From JASBYZ01 sp029983705 (GTDB taxonomy: Bacteria > Actinomycetota > Coriobacteriia > Coriobacteriales > JAEZZM01), in the NCBI GenBank assembly GCA_965119715.1, contig OZ221969.1, positions 682,001 through 746,000 on the forward strand: a stretch of DNA of 64,000 nucleotides, written 5' to 3'. Both the position numbers and the translations under genes were made by a program. Below are positions 41,965 through 51,141 of the stretch, piece after piece. The notes under the pieces are model-generated. The model had not been told where the DNA came from. It did not search any database and worked only from the letters and a program-made list of their open reading frames with translations. The stretch's first letter is position 1; each line of letters opens with the position of its first letter.

Positions 41965-43212
41965 ATGAGTGAAAAAGAATATCCATTAAAAGGCGTTAAT
42001 GTAGTAGAAATGGCAACGTTTATCGCTGTCCCTTGCGCTGGTAGATTACTTGCAGATTTAGGCGCAAACGTAATCAAAATTGAATCTGTAAAAGGCGATA
42101 ACTTAAGATTTACCGCTCCTTCAGAAGGTAGACCACTTGATCAACAGGAAAACACCAGCTTTGATATGGAAAACGCAAACAAAAAAGGCATTGTACTGGA
42201 TTTACGTACTGACAAAGGTAAAGAGGTACTCTACAAACTTCTTGATAAGGCAGATATTTTCCTTACCAATTGGCGTCCACAGGCTTTAGCTCGCCAAAAC
42301 CTTACCTATGTAGATTTAAAAGAAAAATATCCAAGTCTTGTATACGGTAATATCACTGGCTATGGAGAAGTTGGACCAGATAAAGATTTGCCTGGTTTTG
42401 ACTTCACTGCTTTCTTTGCACGTGGTGGATGGTCTGGCTCACTATATAACAAGGGTACCGTACCTCCAAACTGGATTCCTGGTTTAGGTGATCATCAAGC
42501 AGCAATGATTTTAGCAGCTGGTGTTTTGGCAGCACTTTATAGAGCAAAAACCACTGGTGTAGGTGATAAGGTTTCAACCAACCTTCTTCATTCAGCAATC
42601 TTTATGCAACAAATGCTTATCGTTGCAAGCCAATATGGTACTGAATTTGGTGGTCAAAAGTATCCAATGGACAGACGCACTGCTGCTCTTCCAACTCAGA
42701 CACCATTTAAGACTAAAGATGATAGGTTCATTCAGGTTATGACACCTAATTATGACTTATATTACAACAAACTTGTTACCGCTATGGATCGTAGCGATCT
42801 CGTTGATGATCCTGTTCTTGGCAATCTTCCTGCAGCATCTAAGGCTGGCCGTGTAACTGAGATTTATGACATCTTTACCGAAGGCTTTGCTTCTAAGACT
42901 GCTGAAGAATGGAAGAAATTATTACAAGATGCAGACATTCCTTTCTCAGTTTGCCAGACCTGGGACGAAGTTCTTGCAGATGAGCAAGCTTGGGAAATTG
43001 GTGCATTTAAGAAAATGGAATATCCTCGTGGTACTAAAGCTTTGGTTTGCCCTCCAATTACACTTGAGCATACTAAGGAAGCTCCATACGAAAAAGGCCC
43101 ACGTCTTGGTGAGCATACAGAGGAAGTGCTTGCTGACTTAGGTTATTCAGATGACGAAATCAAAAAAATGTTAGAGGAAAACGTTGCATCAGGTTTAGTT
43201 GAGGGTTTTTAA
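41965..43212 (+). CDS. Family III (CaiB/BaiF) acyl-CoA:carboxylate CoA-transferase, FldA/HadA-like
   Basis: Such enzymes move CoA from a product acyl-CoA to the incoming acid. The 415-residue protein has the family start (LKGVNVVEMATFIAVPCAGRLLADLGANVIKIE), the LDLRTDKGKEVLYKLLDKADIFLTNWRP region, and the catalytic Asp176 in PGLGDHQAA, corresponding to Asp169 of formyl-CoA transferase. It is the first gene of the cluster and directly precedes the dehydratase subunits, as fldA and hadA do, so it probably makes a 2-hydroxyacyl-CoA. AAGGAGG lies at 41954-41960. Confidence 0.93.
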   Translation: MSEKEYPLKGVNVVEMATFIAVPCAGRLLADLGANVIKIESVKGDNLRFTAPSEGRPLDQQENTSFDMENANKKGIVLDLRTDKGKEVLYKLLDKADIFLTNWRPQALARQNLTYVDLKEKYPSLVYGNITGYGEVGPDKDLPGFDFTAFFARGGWSGSLYNKGTVPPNWIPGLGDHQAAMILAAGVLAALYRAKTTGVGDKVSTNLLHSAIFMQQMLIVASQYGTEFGGQKYPMDRRTAALPTQTPFKTKDDRFIQVMTPNYDLYYNKLVTAMDRSDLVDDPVLGNLPAASKAGRVTEIYDIFTEGFASKTAEEWKKLLQDADIPFSVCQTWDEVLADEQAWEIGAFKKMEYPRGTKALVCPPITLEHTKEAPYEKGPRLGEHTEEVLADLGYSDDEIKKMLEENVASGLVEGF

Positions 43213-43236
43213 CTCAATTTCTAAGGAGAGAGATTT

Positions 43237-44460
43237 ATGTCAGAGGTAACTGAGGAGAAGAAGCCTGCTAAAATTGTTATTCGCGAACTTGCTGCAAAAG
43301 CATATTCAGATGCTTATGAGGCAAAGCAGCGCGGAGAAAAAATTGGTTGGTGCGCTTCTAATTTCCCACAAGAAATTCCAACAACTTTAGGTATTAAATG
43401 TGTATATCCAGAAAATCAAGCTGCTGCAATAAGTGCTAAAGGCGCAGGACAAACCATGTGTGAGCATGCTGAAGGTGAGCTTGGTTATTCTAATGACCTT
43501 TGTGCATATTCACGTATCAGTATGGCATTTGCAGATCTTGGCAAAACTCCTAATGGCGAGCAGGACATGCCGCTACCGGACTTTGTTCTATGTGCAAACA
43601 ATATTTGTAATTGCATGATTAAGTGGTATGAGAACTTAGGCGAGATGTTAGACATACCTGTAATCATGATTGATATCCCTTATGGCGAGGATTATGAACC
43701 TGATCAAAAGAGAATAGATTATATTCGTGGTCAGTTTAAAGATGCTATTAAGCAGCTTGAAGAGATAACTGGTAAGAAATGGGATGATGAGCGCTTTAAA
43801 GAGGTTATGGAAATCTCACAGCGCACGGCTACTGCATGGCTTAAAGCTGCAAGCTATGCAAATTATAAACCATCTCCATTAAATGGCTTTGACCTCTTTA
43901 ATCACATGGCTGTTGCAGTTACTGCTCGTGGAACTATTGAGGCAGCAGAAGCTTTTGAACAACTTGCTGAAGAATATGAGCAGGCGGTAAAAGATGGTAC
44001 TTCAACTTATAAAGTTGAAGAGAAAAACAGAATTCTTTTTGAAGGAATTGCATGCTGGCCATACTTGCGTGCTACAAGTGCGCCATTAAAAGGAAACAAT
44101 ATAAATGTAACAGCTACAGTTTATGCTGCAGCTTTTGGCATTAAATACAGCACCATTGACGAAATGATGGCTGCATATGCGCTAGTACCTAATTCAATTA
44201 ATCTTGAGCGCGCTGTGGCTCTTCGTGAAGATGCCTGCCGCGCAGGTAAGGTTGATGGAGCTCTAGTACATATTAACCGCTCATGCAAATTATGGAGTGG
44301 TATTGCTCTTGAAATGGGCAGAAGACTTGAAAAGAATCTTGACATTCCTGTAGTTACCTTCGATGGTGACCAGTCTGACCCTCGCAACTTTAGTGAGGCT
44401 CAATATGATACTCGTGTACAAGGACTGGTAGAGCTCATGAACGAAAAGAAGGGAAACTAA
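43237..44460 (+). CDS. 2-hydroxyacyl-CoA dehydratase, alpha (HadB/FldB-like) subunit
   Basis: The dehydratase removes water from a 2-hydroxyacyl-CoA by a ketyl-radical mechanism in strict anaerobes. This 407-residue subunit keeps the cysteines expected for a [4Fe-4S] cluster: Cys89 in SNDLCAYSR, Cys119/124/126 in LCANNICNC, and one in HINRSCKLWSG near residue 350. Also present is IDIPYGEDYEP. It lies 24 bases after the CoA-transferase and two bases before the partner subunit. The specific substrate (lactate, 2-hydroxyisocaproate, phenyllactate or other) is not decidable. Confidence 0.93.
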   Translation: MSEVTEEKKPAKIVIRELAAKAYSDAYEAKQRGEKIGWCASNFPQEIPTTLGIKCVYPENQAAAISAKGAGQTMCEHAEGELGYSNDLCAYSRISMAFADLGKTPNGEQDMPLPDFVLCANNICNCMIKWYENLGEMLDIPVIMIDIPYGEDYEPDQKRIDYIRGQFKDAIKQLEEITGKKWDDERFKEVMEISQRTATAWLKAASYANYKPSPLNGFDLFNHMAVAVTARGTIEAAEAFEQLAEEYEQAVKDGTSTYKVEEKNRILFEGIACWPYLRATSAPLKGNNINVTATVYAAAFGIKYSTIDEMMAAYALVPNSINLERAVALREDACRAGKVDGALVHINRSCKLWSGIALEMGRRLEKNLDIPVVTFDGDQSDPRNFSEAQYDTRVQGLVELMNEKKGN

Positions 44461-44461
44461 G

Positions 44462-45589
44462 ATGTCTCAAGTTAAAGAAGTAGTTGCAGAGCTTTCAGAA
44501 ATTGCTCAAAACCCTGGTAAGCAACTTGATAAATTCATCCAGGATGGTAAGCGTGTTATTGGTGTAAGTCCTTATCACAATCCAGAGGAGCTTGTGTATG
44601 CTGCAGGCGCTATACCATTCGGTGTTTGGGGCGCAGTAGGTCAGGCTATTGAGGCTCGTCAATATTTCCCTCCATTTTACTGCTCAATTTGTCAAATGAG
44701 TTTAGAGATGGGTCTCACTCATAAACTTGATCAACTTTCAGGTATGATGATTACCACCCTTTGCGACACACTTAAAGCTTTTACTCAAAACTGGAAAGCT
44801 GGTGTTCAAGATGTGCCCCTTATTTTTGTATCACAGCCTCAGAATAATCAGTGTGAAGCTGGAAAAGAGTACGTATTACGTTCATACACTGAAGTAAAAG
44901 ACAAAATCCAAGAGTGTGCTCATCACATTATTTCTGATGAAGAGCTTAGAGCTGCTATCAATTTGTATAACGAATGGCGTAAGGCTATGCGCGAGTTTAT
45001 CGAATTAGCAGGTAAGCGACCAACTGTGATTTCCCCAATTGAACGTGCTCACGTAATTAGCGCAAGCTATTTTATGGATAAGGCAGATCACCTAGAAAAA
45101 CTCAAAGAACTCAATGAGGCTTTATCTCAGGAACCTGAGTCTTTAGGAGATTATAAGCCAATTGTTCTTTCAGGAATTTATCAAGATATTCCAGCGATTT
45201 TGGACTTACTGGAGGAGCATAAATTTACTGCTGTAGCTGATGATTTAGCAAAAGAATCAAGAAACGTTGCCGTAGATGTTCAAGATACAGGTGATGCTCT
45301 TCCAGATTTATCTGCTGCTTTTTCAAATGTTGAAGCTGATTCTTTAGTTTATGACCCAAATAAAAAGCACATCGATAAAGTAATTTCGCTCGCACAGGAT
45401 AATGATGCAAAAGGCATTGTAATTTTGCTTGCAAAATTCTGTGATCCAGAAGAATTTGATGCACCGCTTATTGTAAAAGCGGCTCAAGAACAAAATATTC
45501 CTGCAGTTGTAATTGAAATTGATCAGTCAACTGAAAGCTATGAGCAAGCAAATACTAAGCTTGAAACTTTTGCTGAGATTTTAAATTAA
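44462..45589 (+). CDS. 2-hydroxyacyl-CoA dehydratase, beta (HadC/FldC-like) subunit
   Basis: This 375-residue subunit resembles LcdB, HadC and FldC. Expected cluster cysteines are Cys74 in PFYCSICQM, Cys101 in TTLCDTL and one in AKFCDPEEFD near residue 325; GIYQDIP and DDLAKESR are also family-like. It follows the alpha subunit with one base between stop and start, so the two are coupled. It forms the heterodimer with the product of 43237-44460, which the ATP-dependent activator at 46834 must reduce before turnover. Confidence 0.93.
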   Translation: MSQVKEVVAELSEIAQNPGKQLDKFIQDGKRVIGVSPYHNPEELVYAAGAIPFGVWGAVGQAIEARQYFPPFYCSICQMSLEMGLTHKLDQLSGMMITTLCDTLKAFTQNWKAGVQDVPLIFVSQPQNNQCEAGKEYVLRSYTEVKDKIQECAHHIISDEELRAAINLYNEWRKAMREFIELAGKRPTVISPIERAHVISASYFMDKADHLEKLKELNEALSQEPESLGDYKPIVLSGIYQDIPAILDLLEEHKFTAVADDLAKESRNVAVDVQDTGDALPDLSAAFSNVEADSLVYDPNKKHIDKVISLAQDNDAKGIVILLAKFCDPEEFDAPLIVKAAQEQNIPAVVIEIDQSTESYEQANTKLETFAEILN

Positions 45590-45602
45590 TTATTAGATAA
45601 AG

Positions 45603-45629
45603 GTCCAAGCCTCTAGAAGAGGCTTGGAC
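45603..45629 (+). promoter_or_regulatory. Intercistronic hairpin between the dehydratase and the first acyl-CoA dehydrogenase
   Basis: GTCCAAGCCTC and its exact complement GAGGCTTGGAC flank a 5-base loop. The hairpin is followed by TTGGGAAAGG, the ribosome site of the next gene, not by a T run. It may protect upstream mRNA from exonucleases or act as a partial terminator. Confidence 0.6.
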
Positions 45630-45646
45630 TTGGGAAAGGTACTATT

Positions 45647-46801
45647 GTGGATTTTGCAAAAACTGATGAGCAGGAACTCCTTATTGAGAGTATTGAAGAA
45701 TTTTGTAGCCGCTACTTTAACGAAGATCTCATTGAAAGCATGTATGAAAATGGAAGTGTAACCGATGAGATTTTAAAGGAATACCTTGAGGCCGGCTTTG
45801 GTTTAATGGGAATACCTGAAGAGTATGGTGGAATACCTTGCGATAAAGTTACTCTTGGTATTTTAACTGAGGAATTCGCTCACCATGCAGGCTGCGTAAC
45901 TTCTTTCCTTAATAATACGCTCGCTATGTCTGACATGATTGAGTTTGGCTCAGAAAAGCAGATTGAATTCTGCATGAACGCATATATGGAATCTGGTAAA
46001 CCAATTTTTTCACTTGGTTTTTCAGAACCTGCAGCGGGATCTGACAATCAAGCAATGACAAGTGTTACTAAAAAGCAAGCTGATGGGACTTACATTCTAA
46101 ATGGTCAAAAAACTTGGGTTACACAAGGTGAGCTTTTACCTTATGTTTTAGTTGTTGCTAAAGATGAAGATCCATCACGTGAAAATAAGAGCATGTCTCT
46201 TTGGCTGATAGATAAAAACACTAAAGGTGTTTCAACTGCACCTCTTCATAAGATTGGCCAACAAATAATGCCTTTCTGTGAGATGTATTTTGATGACGTT
46301 GTATTAACTGAAGACATGCGTGTAGGTGAAAAAGGCGTAGGCTTTGTCAATCTAATGAAAAACTTCGAGATGGAGCGTTGTTTGATTGTTGCACAATGTT
46401 TAGGTTGTGCTCAGGCAGCTTTAGAAGATGCTGCTCAATACGCCACAATGCGTGAAACTTTTGGCAGACCTATCGCAAACTTTCAACTTATCCAAGAAAA
46501 GCTCACGGATATGGAAATTGCCTTAGAAAATACAAGGAACCTACTTTACAAGACACTTTGGAAAATGGATCAAGGGGAATCAGTGCGCTTGGATTCAGCA
46601 TTGGTAAAAAGATATGGTCCAAAGGCTTGCTACGAAGTAGCTTCTGAGGCTCTTCAAATATTTGGCGGTTTAGGTTTTACTACCGAAAAACGCGTTGGCA
46701 GAATTTGGAAAGACTTACGCGGTCATATGATAGCTGGCGGTACAGACGAAATCATGGTCTACATTGCTGGAAGACAAATAACAAAAAAGTATCAAGCTTA
46801 G
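45647..46801 (+). CDS. Acyl-CoA dehydrogenase-family protein 1 (probable enoyl-CoA reductase, CaiA-like)
   Basis: The 384-residue flavoprotein has the standard ACAD order: helical N-domain, FAD-binding beta-domain with GFSEPAAGSDNQAM near residue 126 and TWVTQG, and helical C-domain with ETFGRPIANFQ, ALQIFGGLGFTTEKRVGRIWKDLRG and a final GGTDEIMVY. The catalytic-base Glu of medium/short-chain dehydrogenases (EGT motif) is Gly here, as I recall for CaiA. Together with FixABCX this suggests reduction of a 2-enoyl-CoA. The start is GTG at 45647 with GGGAAAGG upstream. Confidence 0.88.
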   Translation: MDFAKTDEQELLIESIEEFCSRYFNEDLIESMYENGSVTDEILKEYLEAGFGLMGIPEEYGGIPCDKVTLGILTEEFAHHAGCVTSFLNNTLAMSDMIEFGSEKQIEFCMNAYMESGKPIFSLGFSEPAAGSDNQAMTSVTKKQADGTYILNGQKTWVTQGELLPYVLVVAKDEDPSRENKSMSLWLIDKNTKGVSTAPLHKIGQQIMPFCEMYFDDVVLTEDMRVGEKGVGFVNLMKNFEMERCLIVAQCLGCAQAALEDAAQYATMRETFGRPIANFQLIQEKLTDMEIALENTRNLLYKTLWKMDQGESVRLDSALVKRYGPKACYEVASEALQIFGGLGFTTEKRVGRIWKDLRGHMIAGGTDEIMVYIAGRQITKKYQA

Positions 46802-46833
46802 AGCATTGCTACACAATTATTTAAGGGGATAGC

Positions 46834-47622
46834 ATGTCTGCTAAACATTACTTTCTTGGTATAGATATAGGGTCTACAACGTCAAAATGCGTAATAGTAG
46901 ATAATAAAAATAATATAGTTGGTAAATCTTTAAAAACTGGTGGTGCTGGTACTAAGTCTCCTGAAGAGGTGGTTCAGGAGTCTTTAAATCAGGCACAATT
47001 GTCAAGCAAAGACGTCGAGATTTCTTGCGCAACGGGTTACGGAAGAAAACTCATTAACTGGACTGATTATGAATTATCTGAACTCTCATGTCATGCAATA
47101 GGTGGTAAATACCTCTTCCCAGGCGTTAGAACCATTATCGATATTGGCGGTCAGGATGCCAAAGTATTAAAGCTTGATGAACATGGTTCGATGACAAAAT
47201 TTATCATGAATGACAAGTGTGCAGCAGGAACAGGAAGATTTTTAGACATGATGGCGAATGCCTTTGGAGGTAAGTCTTCTGATTTATCTTCATATGATGA
47301 AAAGTCAGAGTCAATAGCACAAATATCTTCTACCTGCTCTGTTTTTGCTGAGTCTGAGGTAATTTCAAAGCTTGCAAGTGGCGAAAGTCTTCCAAATATA
47401 GTTGCAGGTGTTCACGAATCAGTAGTTGATAGAACTGTAAGTTTAGTAAAACGCGCGGGAATTGTTGAGCCTGTAGCTATGACAGGTGGTGTAACACTAA
47501 ATACCAGTTTAGTAAAACGTTTAGAAAAGAGGCTTGATGTAACCATACATACTTCACCGATTGCACAGTACAATGGCGCTTTAGGGGCGGCGCTCTATGC
47601 TAAGTCTAAATTTGAAGAATAA
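46834..47622 (+). CDS. ATP-dependent activator of 2-hydroxyacyl-CoA dehydratase (HadI/FldI/LcdC-like)
   Basis: The 262-residue ASKHA-fold ATPase has the phosphate loop GIDIGSTTSKC (residues 9-19), DIGGQDAKV and the two cluster cysteines, Cys129 in NDKCAAGTGRF and Cys168 in SSTCSVFAESEV, which hold the [4Fe-4S] cluster between two subunits. It injects one high-energy electron into the dehydratase with ATP hydrolysis. Only a catalytic amount is needed; its gene overlaps the next one by 26 bases. It is separated from hadBC-like genes by one dehydrogenase gene. Confidence 0.95.
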   Translation: MSAKHYFLGIDIGSTTSKCVIVDNKNNIVGKSLKTGGAGTKSPEEVVQESLNQAQLSSKDVEISCATGYGRKLINWTDYELSELSCHAIGGKYLFPGVRTIIDIGGQDAKVLKLDEHGSMTKFIMNDKCAAGTGRFLDMMANAFGGKSSDLSSYDEKSESIAQISSTCSVFAESEVISKLASGESLPNIVAGVHESVVDRTVSLVKRAGIVEPVAMTGGVTLNTSLVKRLEKRLDVTIHTSPIAQYNGALGAALYAKSKFEE

Positions 47623-49180
47623 CTCGACTGGTCTTGCCGCTAATACTTTAGTCGAGCGCAATACCTGTGCAATAAGAAGTCATCTTGTTTTAGCACTTAA
47701 AGATGGTTATTTGTTTAGCCCAAATAAAGTATTAATAAATGATTCTGCGAAAACAATGACTTATGGTGAGGCATATATTAGAAGTTTAAAGCTTCATAAT
47801 ACCCTTAAGGAGCAGTATCAATTAGATAAAGATGATTGGGTATGTGTCATCACAGGTAACAATGCATGGTTCCCACTTGTACTATCAGCTCTAGAGCTTA
47901 TTGCTTGCAATCTTATAGTTTATCCAAATGATAACGTGTATGTTGAGGTTGACGATTTTTTAGATCATTCAAAATTAAAAATGATCTTTACAGATAATGA
48001 AAAGTTAGCTGAGCACATTAGCGAGACACTACACTTTGAGAATGTTGTTGTTTTACAGGAATATTCTCAATATAAAACGATAAAGGACTTAAGTAAGTTA
48101 GGCGAGATTTCGACACCAGAAAAGCATGAAGGCAATGACGTGTTGAGCATTTCTCTTTTAACTTCAGGTAGTACGGGTAAACCAAAGATTATTACACTTA
48201 ATGCCCATTCATTTGTTTTGAGCAGTACTGCTCTGGCTAAATCAATTGAAATTAATAGGAAAGATAAGTGCTTTATACCAGTACCCTTCTTTCATACTTT
48301 TGGCATAGTGGCTATTTATGCTTCGATTCTTTCTCAAGCGAGCATAATTACCTTAGAAAAATATAAGGTACACCAATCACTTGATATGCAATCGGAAAAT
48401 CAGGCAACCGCATACTTCGGTGTTCCTACGATGTATATACGTGAGCTAAAAGCAAATAGCCAAGATGATTGGAGTCTAAGCTCTCTCTGTAAAGGTGTTA
48501 TTGCAGGATCGTATTGTCCGCCACATCTTTTTGAAGAATATGAATCTAAATATAGGTGCAAGTTAGTTCAGAGCTATGGCATGACTGAAACATCTGCGAC
48601 TCTTACAAGTACCCAACTTTATGACTCATTAGAAGTGCGAGCTCAAACTGTGGGAAAGCCTATTGCAGGGGCAGAAGTAAAAATCGGAGATTTGAGAGAG
48701 ATTTATTGCAAGTCTCCTGCGCTCTACATTTACTATATCGATGAAAATGGCGTACATAACCCAAAGCTAGATTCAGAGGGTTGGTTTCATACGGGTGATG
48801 TGGGCAGGTTTGATAAACAGAATAATCTTGTGATAGAAGGACGCTTGAAAGACATGATTATCAGAGGAGGGATAAATATTTTCCCTTCAGAAATAGAGAA
48901 TGCCTACTCTGAGCATCCAGACATCATGGAGTGTTGTGTTATCCCTTACCCCGATGAAGAGTTGGGCGAGCGTACATGTTTGTGCGTGCATCTTCGCGAA
49001 GATAAAGAGAGTGCTTATGATTTGCGTCAATACGCACATGGTCGTATTGCAAAGCAGAAAATACCTGATTTGGTTTTGAAGTTTGATAGTTTTCCACATC
49101 TAGCCAGTGGTAAATTGGATAAGAAGTTGATACAAACTTCTGCGCTTGAACAAATCAATAGTATTCGTAAAGAAAGTTAA
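47597..49180 (+). CDS. AMP-dependent acyl-CoA synthetase (ligase)
   Basis: The 527-residue ANL-superfamily enzyme activates a carboxylic acid with ATP and CoA. The P-loop-like motif LLTSGSTGKPK is near residue 197, QSYGMTETSAT near 330, GWFHTGDVGRF near 400 and GRLKDMIIRGGINIFPSEIE near 417; the catalytic lysine region LASGKLDKK is near the end. It resembles CaiC in context, beside a CaiA-like dehydrogenase and FixABCX. The ATG at 47597 overlaps hadI-like by 26 bases. Substrate not known; it could prime the CoA-transferase cycle with a first acyl-CoA. Confidence 0.9.
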   Translation: MLSLNLKNNSTGLAANTLVERNTCAIRSHLVLALKDGYLFSPNKVLINDSAKTMTYGEAYIRSLKLHNTLKEQYQLDKDDWVCVITGNNAWFPLVLSALELIACNLIVYPNDNVYVEVDDFLDHSKLKMIFTDNEKLAEHISETLHFENVVVLQEYSQYKTIKDLSKLGEISTPEKHEGNDVLSISLLTSGSTGKPKIITLNAHSFVLSSTALAKSIEINRKDKCFIPVPFFHTFGIVAIYASILSQASIITLEKYKVHQSLDMQSENQATAYFGVPTMYIRELKANSQDDWSLSSLCKGVIAGSYCPPHLFEEYESKYRCKLVQSYGMTETSATLTSTQLYDSLEVRAQTVGKPIAGAEVKIGDLREIYCKSPALYIYYIDENGVHNPKLDSEGWFHTGDVGRFDKQNNLVIEGRLKDMIIRGGINIFPSEIENAYSEHPDIMECCVIPYPDEELGERTCLCVHLREDKESAYDLRQYAHGRIAKQKIPDLVLKFDSFPHLASGKLDKKLIQTSALEQINSIRKES

Positions 49181-49191
49181 GGTCCATTACT

Positions 49192-50352
49192 ATGCCAGCT
49201 ATAAAAGATTTATCACAATTATTTAAAGATATAGATGACTTTGCCGAGGAACATTTCTCAGAAGAGAAAATTCAACAATGGTGCAATTGGGGAGGCATGC
49301 CTCCTGAGGTCATTCGTGCTTTTTACCAATCAAATCTTGGTAGCTACATTTCTGCTGAAAATTTAAATAAAAAAGACTCCTTTATTTATTGTGCAGCACT
49401 TATTGCACACCTAACACGTAAGGCGGGGACAACCTTGCCACTACTTTCAGAAGTACTGTCATTTGTACTACTTTCGTCCTTGCAGCAATATACTTCGCCA
49501 AAGGTCTTTAACGAGTTAGTATGTAAAGATAAACGCATTGATTTCTGTGAAGCTTTTTCTGAGCCAGGTGCAGGTACTAGCGCTTTTGCAATTAGAACTG
49601 AGGTTTCTTCTGAAAATGGTCAGATTTATCTTGATGGTGAAAAATCGTTTGTAACTTCAGGCGAATTTATGTCTCGTGCACTTGTGCTTGCACACGATAC
49701 CATCTATGGCCAATATGATGGTGGAATATCTTTGTGGCTTGTAGATTTAAATCAAGCGGGCGTGACTAAATGTTCTATCAGTACAATTGGCCAGGAGATG
49801 ACAAACCCTTCGGCAATTATTTTTAATCATGTATTACTTGATCCAGACTATCGCATAAAAACACAGGGTGATTTGGATAGTGTACTTAAACGCCAATTTA
49901 ATTTAGGTAGATTGCTTGTCTGTGCTTCTAGTTTAGGACTTGCTCTTGCTGCGATGGACGATGCAGTGCATTACGCCTCAAAAAAGCAATCAAGTGGCAA
50001 ATATTTGTATGCTTTACCACAAATTCAGGAAAAATTTGCTGATATGCTTTCAAAAATTAAAGCCATGCAAGCTCTTATTTTAAATGCTGCAAATCTAGCA
50101 CATAAAAATGATTCTGAATTTGTTCTCGCTACTTCATTAATGAAATATTACGTACCTCGTGCAGCGAGTGATGTAGCTTCTCAAGCACTTCAAATTTTTG
50201 GAGGAGTTGGCTACACCAACCAAATTCGTGTAAGCAGAATCTGGAAGGATTGTCGAGGTAATCAAATAGCTCAAGGTACAGATGAAGTAATGGTTCATTC
50301 CATATCTAAGCAACTTATCAGAAGTTACGATTCAGTTTTACAAACATTATAG
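49192..50352 (+). CDS. Acyl-CoA dehydrogenase-family protein 2
   Basis: This 386-residue flavoprotein is more diverged than the first one. Conserved parts are EAFSEPGAGTSAFA, KSFVTSGEF, ALQIFGGVGYTNQIRVSRIWKDCRGNQIAQGTDEVMVH. The catalytic-base position (EGT) is Gln (QGT), so it too lacks the usual glutamate. The N-terminal domain is poorly conserved. The pair of dehydrogenases in one operon may form a heteromer or act on two steps. It precedes fixA by 12 bases. Confidence 0.85.
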   Translation: MPAIKDLSQLFKDIDDFAEEHFSEEKIQQWCNWGGMPPEVIRAFYQSNLGSYISAENLNKKDSFIYCAALIAHLTRKAGTTLPLLSEVLSFVLLSSLQQYTSPKVFNELVCKDKRIDFCEAFSEPGAGTSAFAIRTEVSSENGQIYLDGEKSFVTSGEFMSRALVLAHDTIYGQYDGGISLWLVDLNQAGVTKCSISTIGQEMTNPSAIIFNHVLLDPDYRIKTQGDLDSVLKRQFNLGRLLVCASSLGLALAAMDDAVHYASKKQSSGKYLYALPQIQEKFADMLSKIKAMQALILNAANLAHKNDSEFVLATSLMKYYVPRAASDVASQALQIFGGVGYTNQIRVSRIWKDCRGNQIAQGTDEVMVHSISKQLIRSYDSVLQTL

Positions 50353-50364
50353 GAGAAAAGTATT

Positions 50365-51114
50365 ATGAAAATTTTAGTTCCAGTTAAAATCGTTTTGGAA
50401 AGTGAAGACATCCAAATTAAAGGAGATAGGAGTCTAGATTTTTCAAAGGCGAAACCAAAACTGTCAGATTATGACTGCAATGCTTTAGAAATTGCTGCTC
50501 AAATTGGCGATAATGGTGTATACGCTTTATCAGTCGGTGGAGAAGCCCTTAAAGATTCTAAAGTGAAGAAAAATATTTTGTCACGTGGAGTTGATGAATT
50601 ATTTTTAACATGCGATAGCGCATACGAAGACCTAGATGCTTATCAAACTGCCCAAGCCCTTGCAAAGCTCGTAGAAGAGGCGGGCGAATATGATTTGATT
50701 ATTTTGGGGGATGGGTCAGCAGACCGCATGGCTCAACAGGTTGATGTGCAGCTTGCATATGCACTTAATTTACCAATAGTTACTGCAGTTTCTCATATTG
50801 AAGTTGAAGGTTCTAAGCTTAAGCTTACAAGAATTCTAGAGGATAGCATACAAAATATTGAAGTTGAAACTCCTGCAATAATCTCGATTGTGCCAGATAT
50901 TGCAGAGCCACGTATTGCTGGAATGAAAGATATTCTTGCTGCAGGTAAGAAGCCTATGCATGAAGTGACAACAGAACTTGAAGCTACTCAAAGCGCTGAG
51001 ACCGTATCAAATCTTGCGCCTGAACAAGTACAAAGACAACAAAATATTAAAGATGCTTCTGATGAGTCTATCGCTGAGTTTGCCCAGGCACTCAAGCAAG
51101 CTGCAAATCTTTAG
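50365..51114 (+). CDS. fixA: Electron transfer flavoprotein beta subunit (FixA)
   Basis: The 249-residue protein has the ETF-beta fold: KILVPVKIVLESEDIQI at the start, LSDYDCNALEIAAQI, LILGDGSADRMAQQVDVQLAYALNLP near residue 112, and the VETPAIISIVPDIAEPRIAGMKDILAAGKK signature. With FixB it forms the flavoprotein that takes electrons, and in FixABCX systems can bifurcate them between a quinone and a low-potential carrier. It is followed by fixB, fixC and fixX in the canonical order. Confidence 0.92.
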   Translation: MKILVPVKIVLESEDIQIKGDRSLDFSKAKPKLSDYDCNALEIAAQIGDNGVYALSVGGEALKDSKVKKNILSRGVDELFLTCDSAYEDLDAYQTAQALAKLVEEAGEYDLIILGDGSADRMAQQVDVQLAYALNLPIVTAVSHIEVEGSKLKLTRILEDSIQNIEVETPAIISIVPDIAEPRIAGMKDILAAGKKPMHEVTTELEATQSAETVSNLAPEQVQRQQNIKDASDESIAEFAQALKQAANL

Positions 51115-51141
51115 TAGCAAGTTTGAAAGGATATTACTTAT

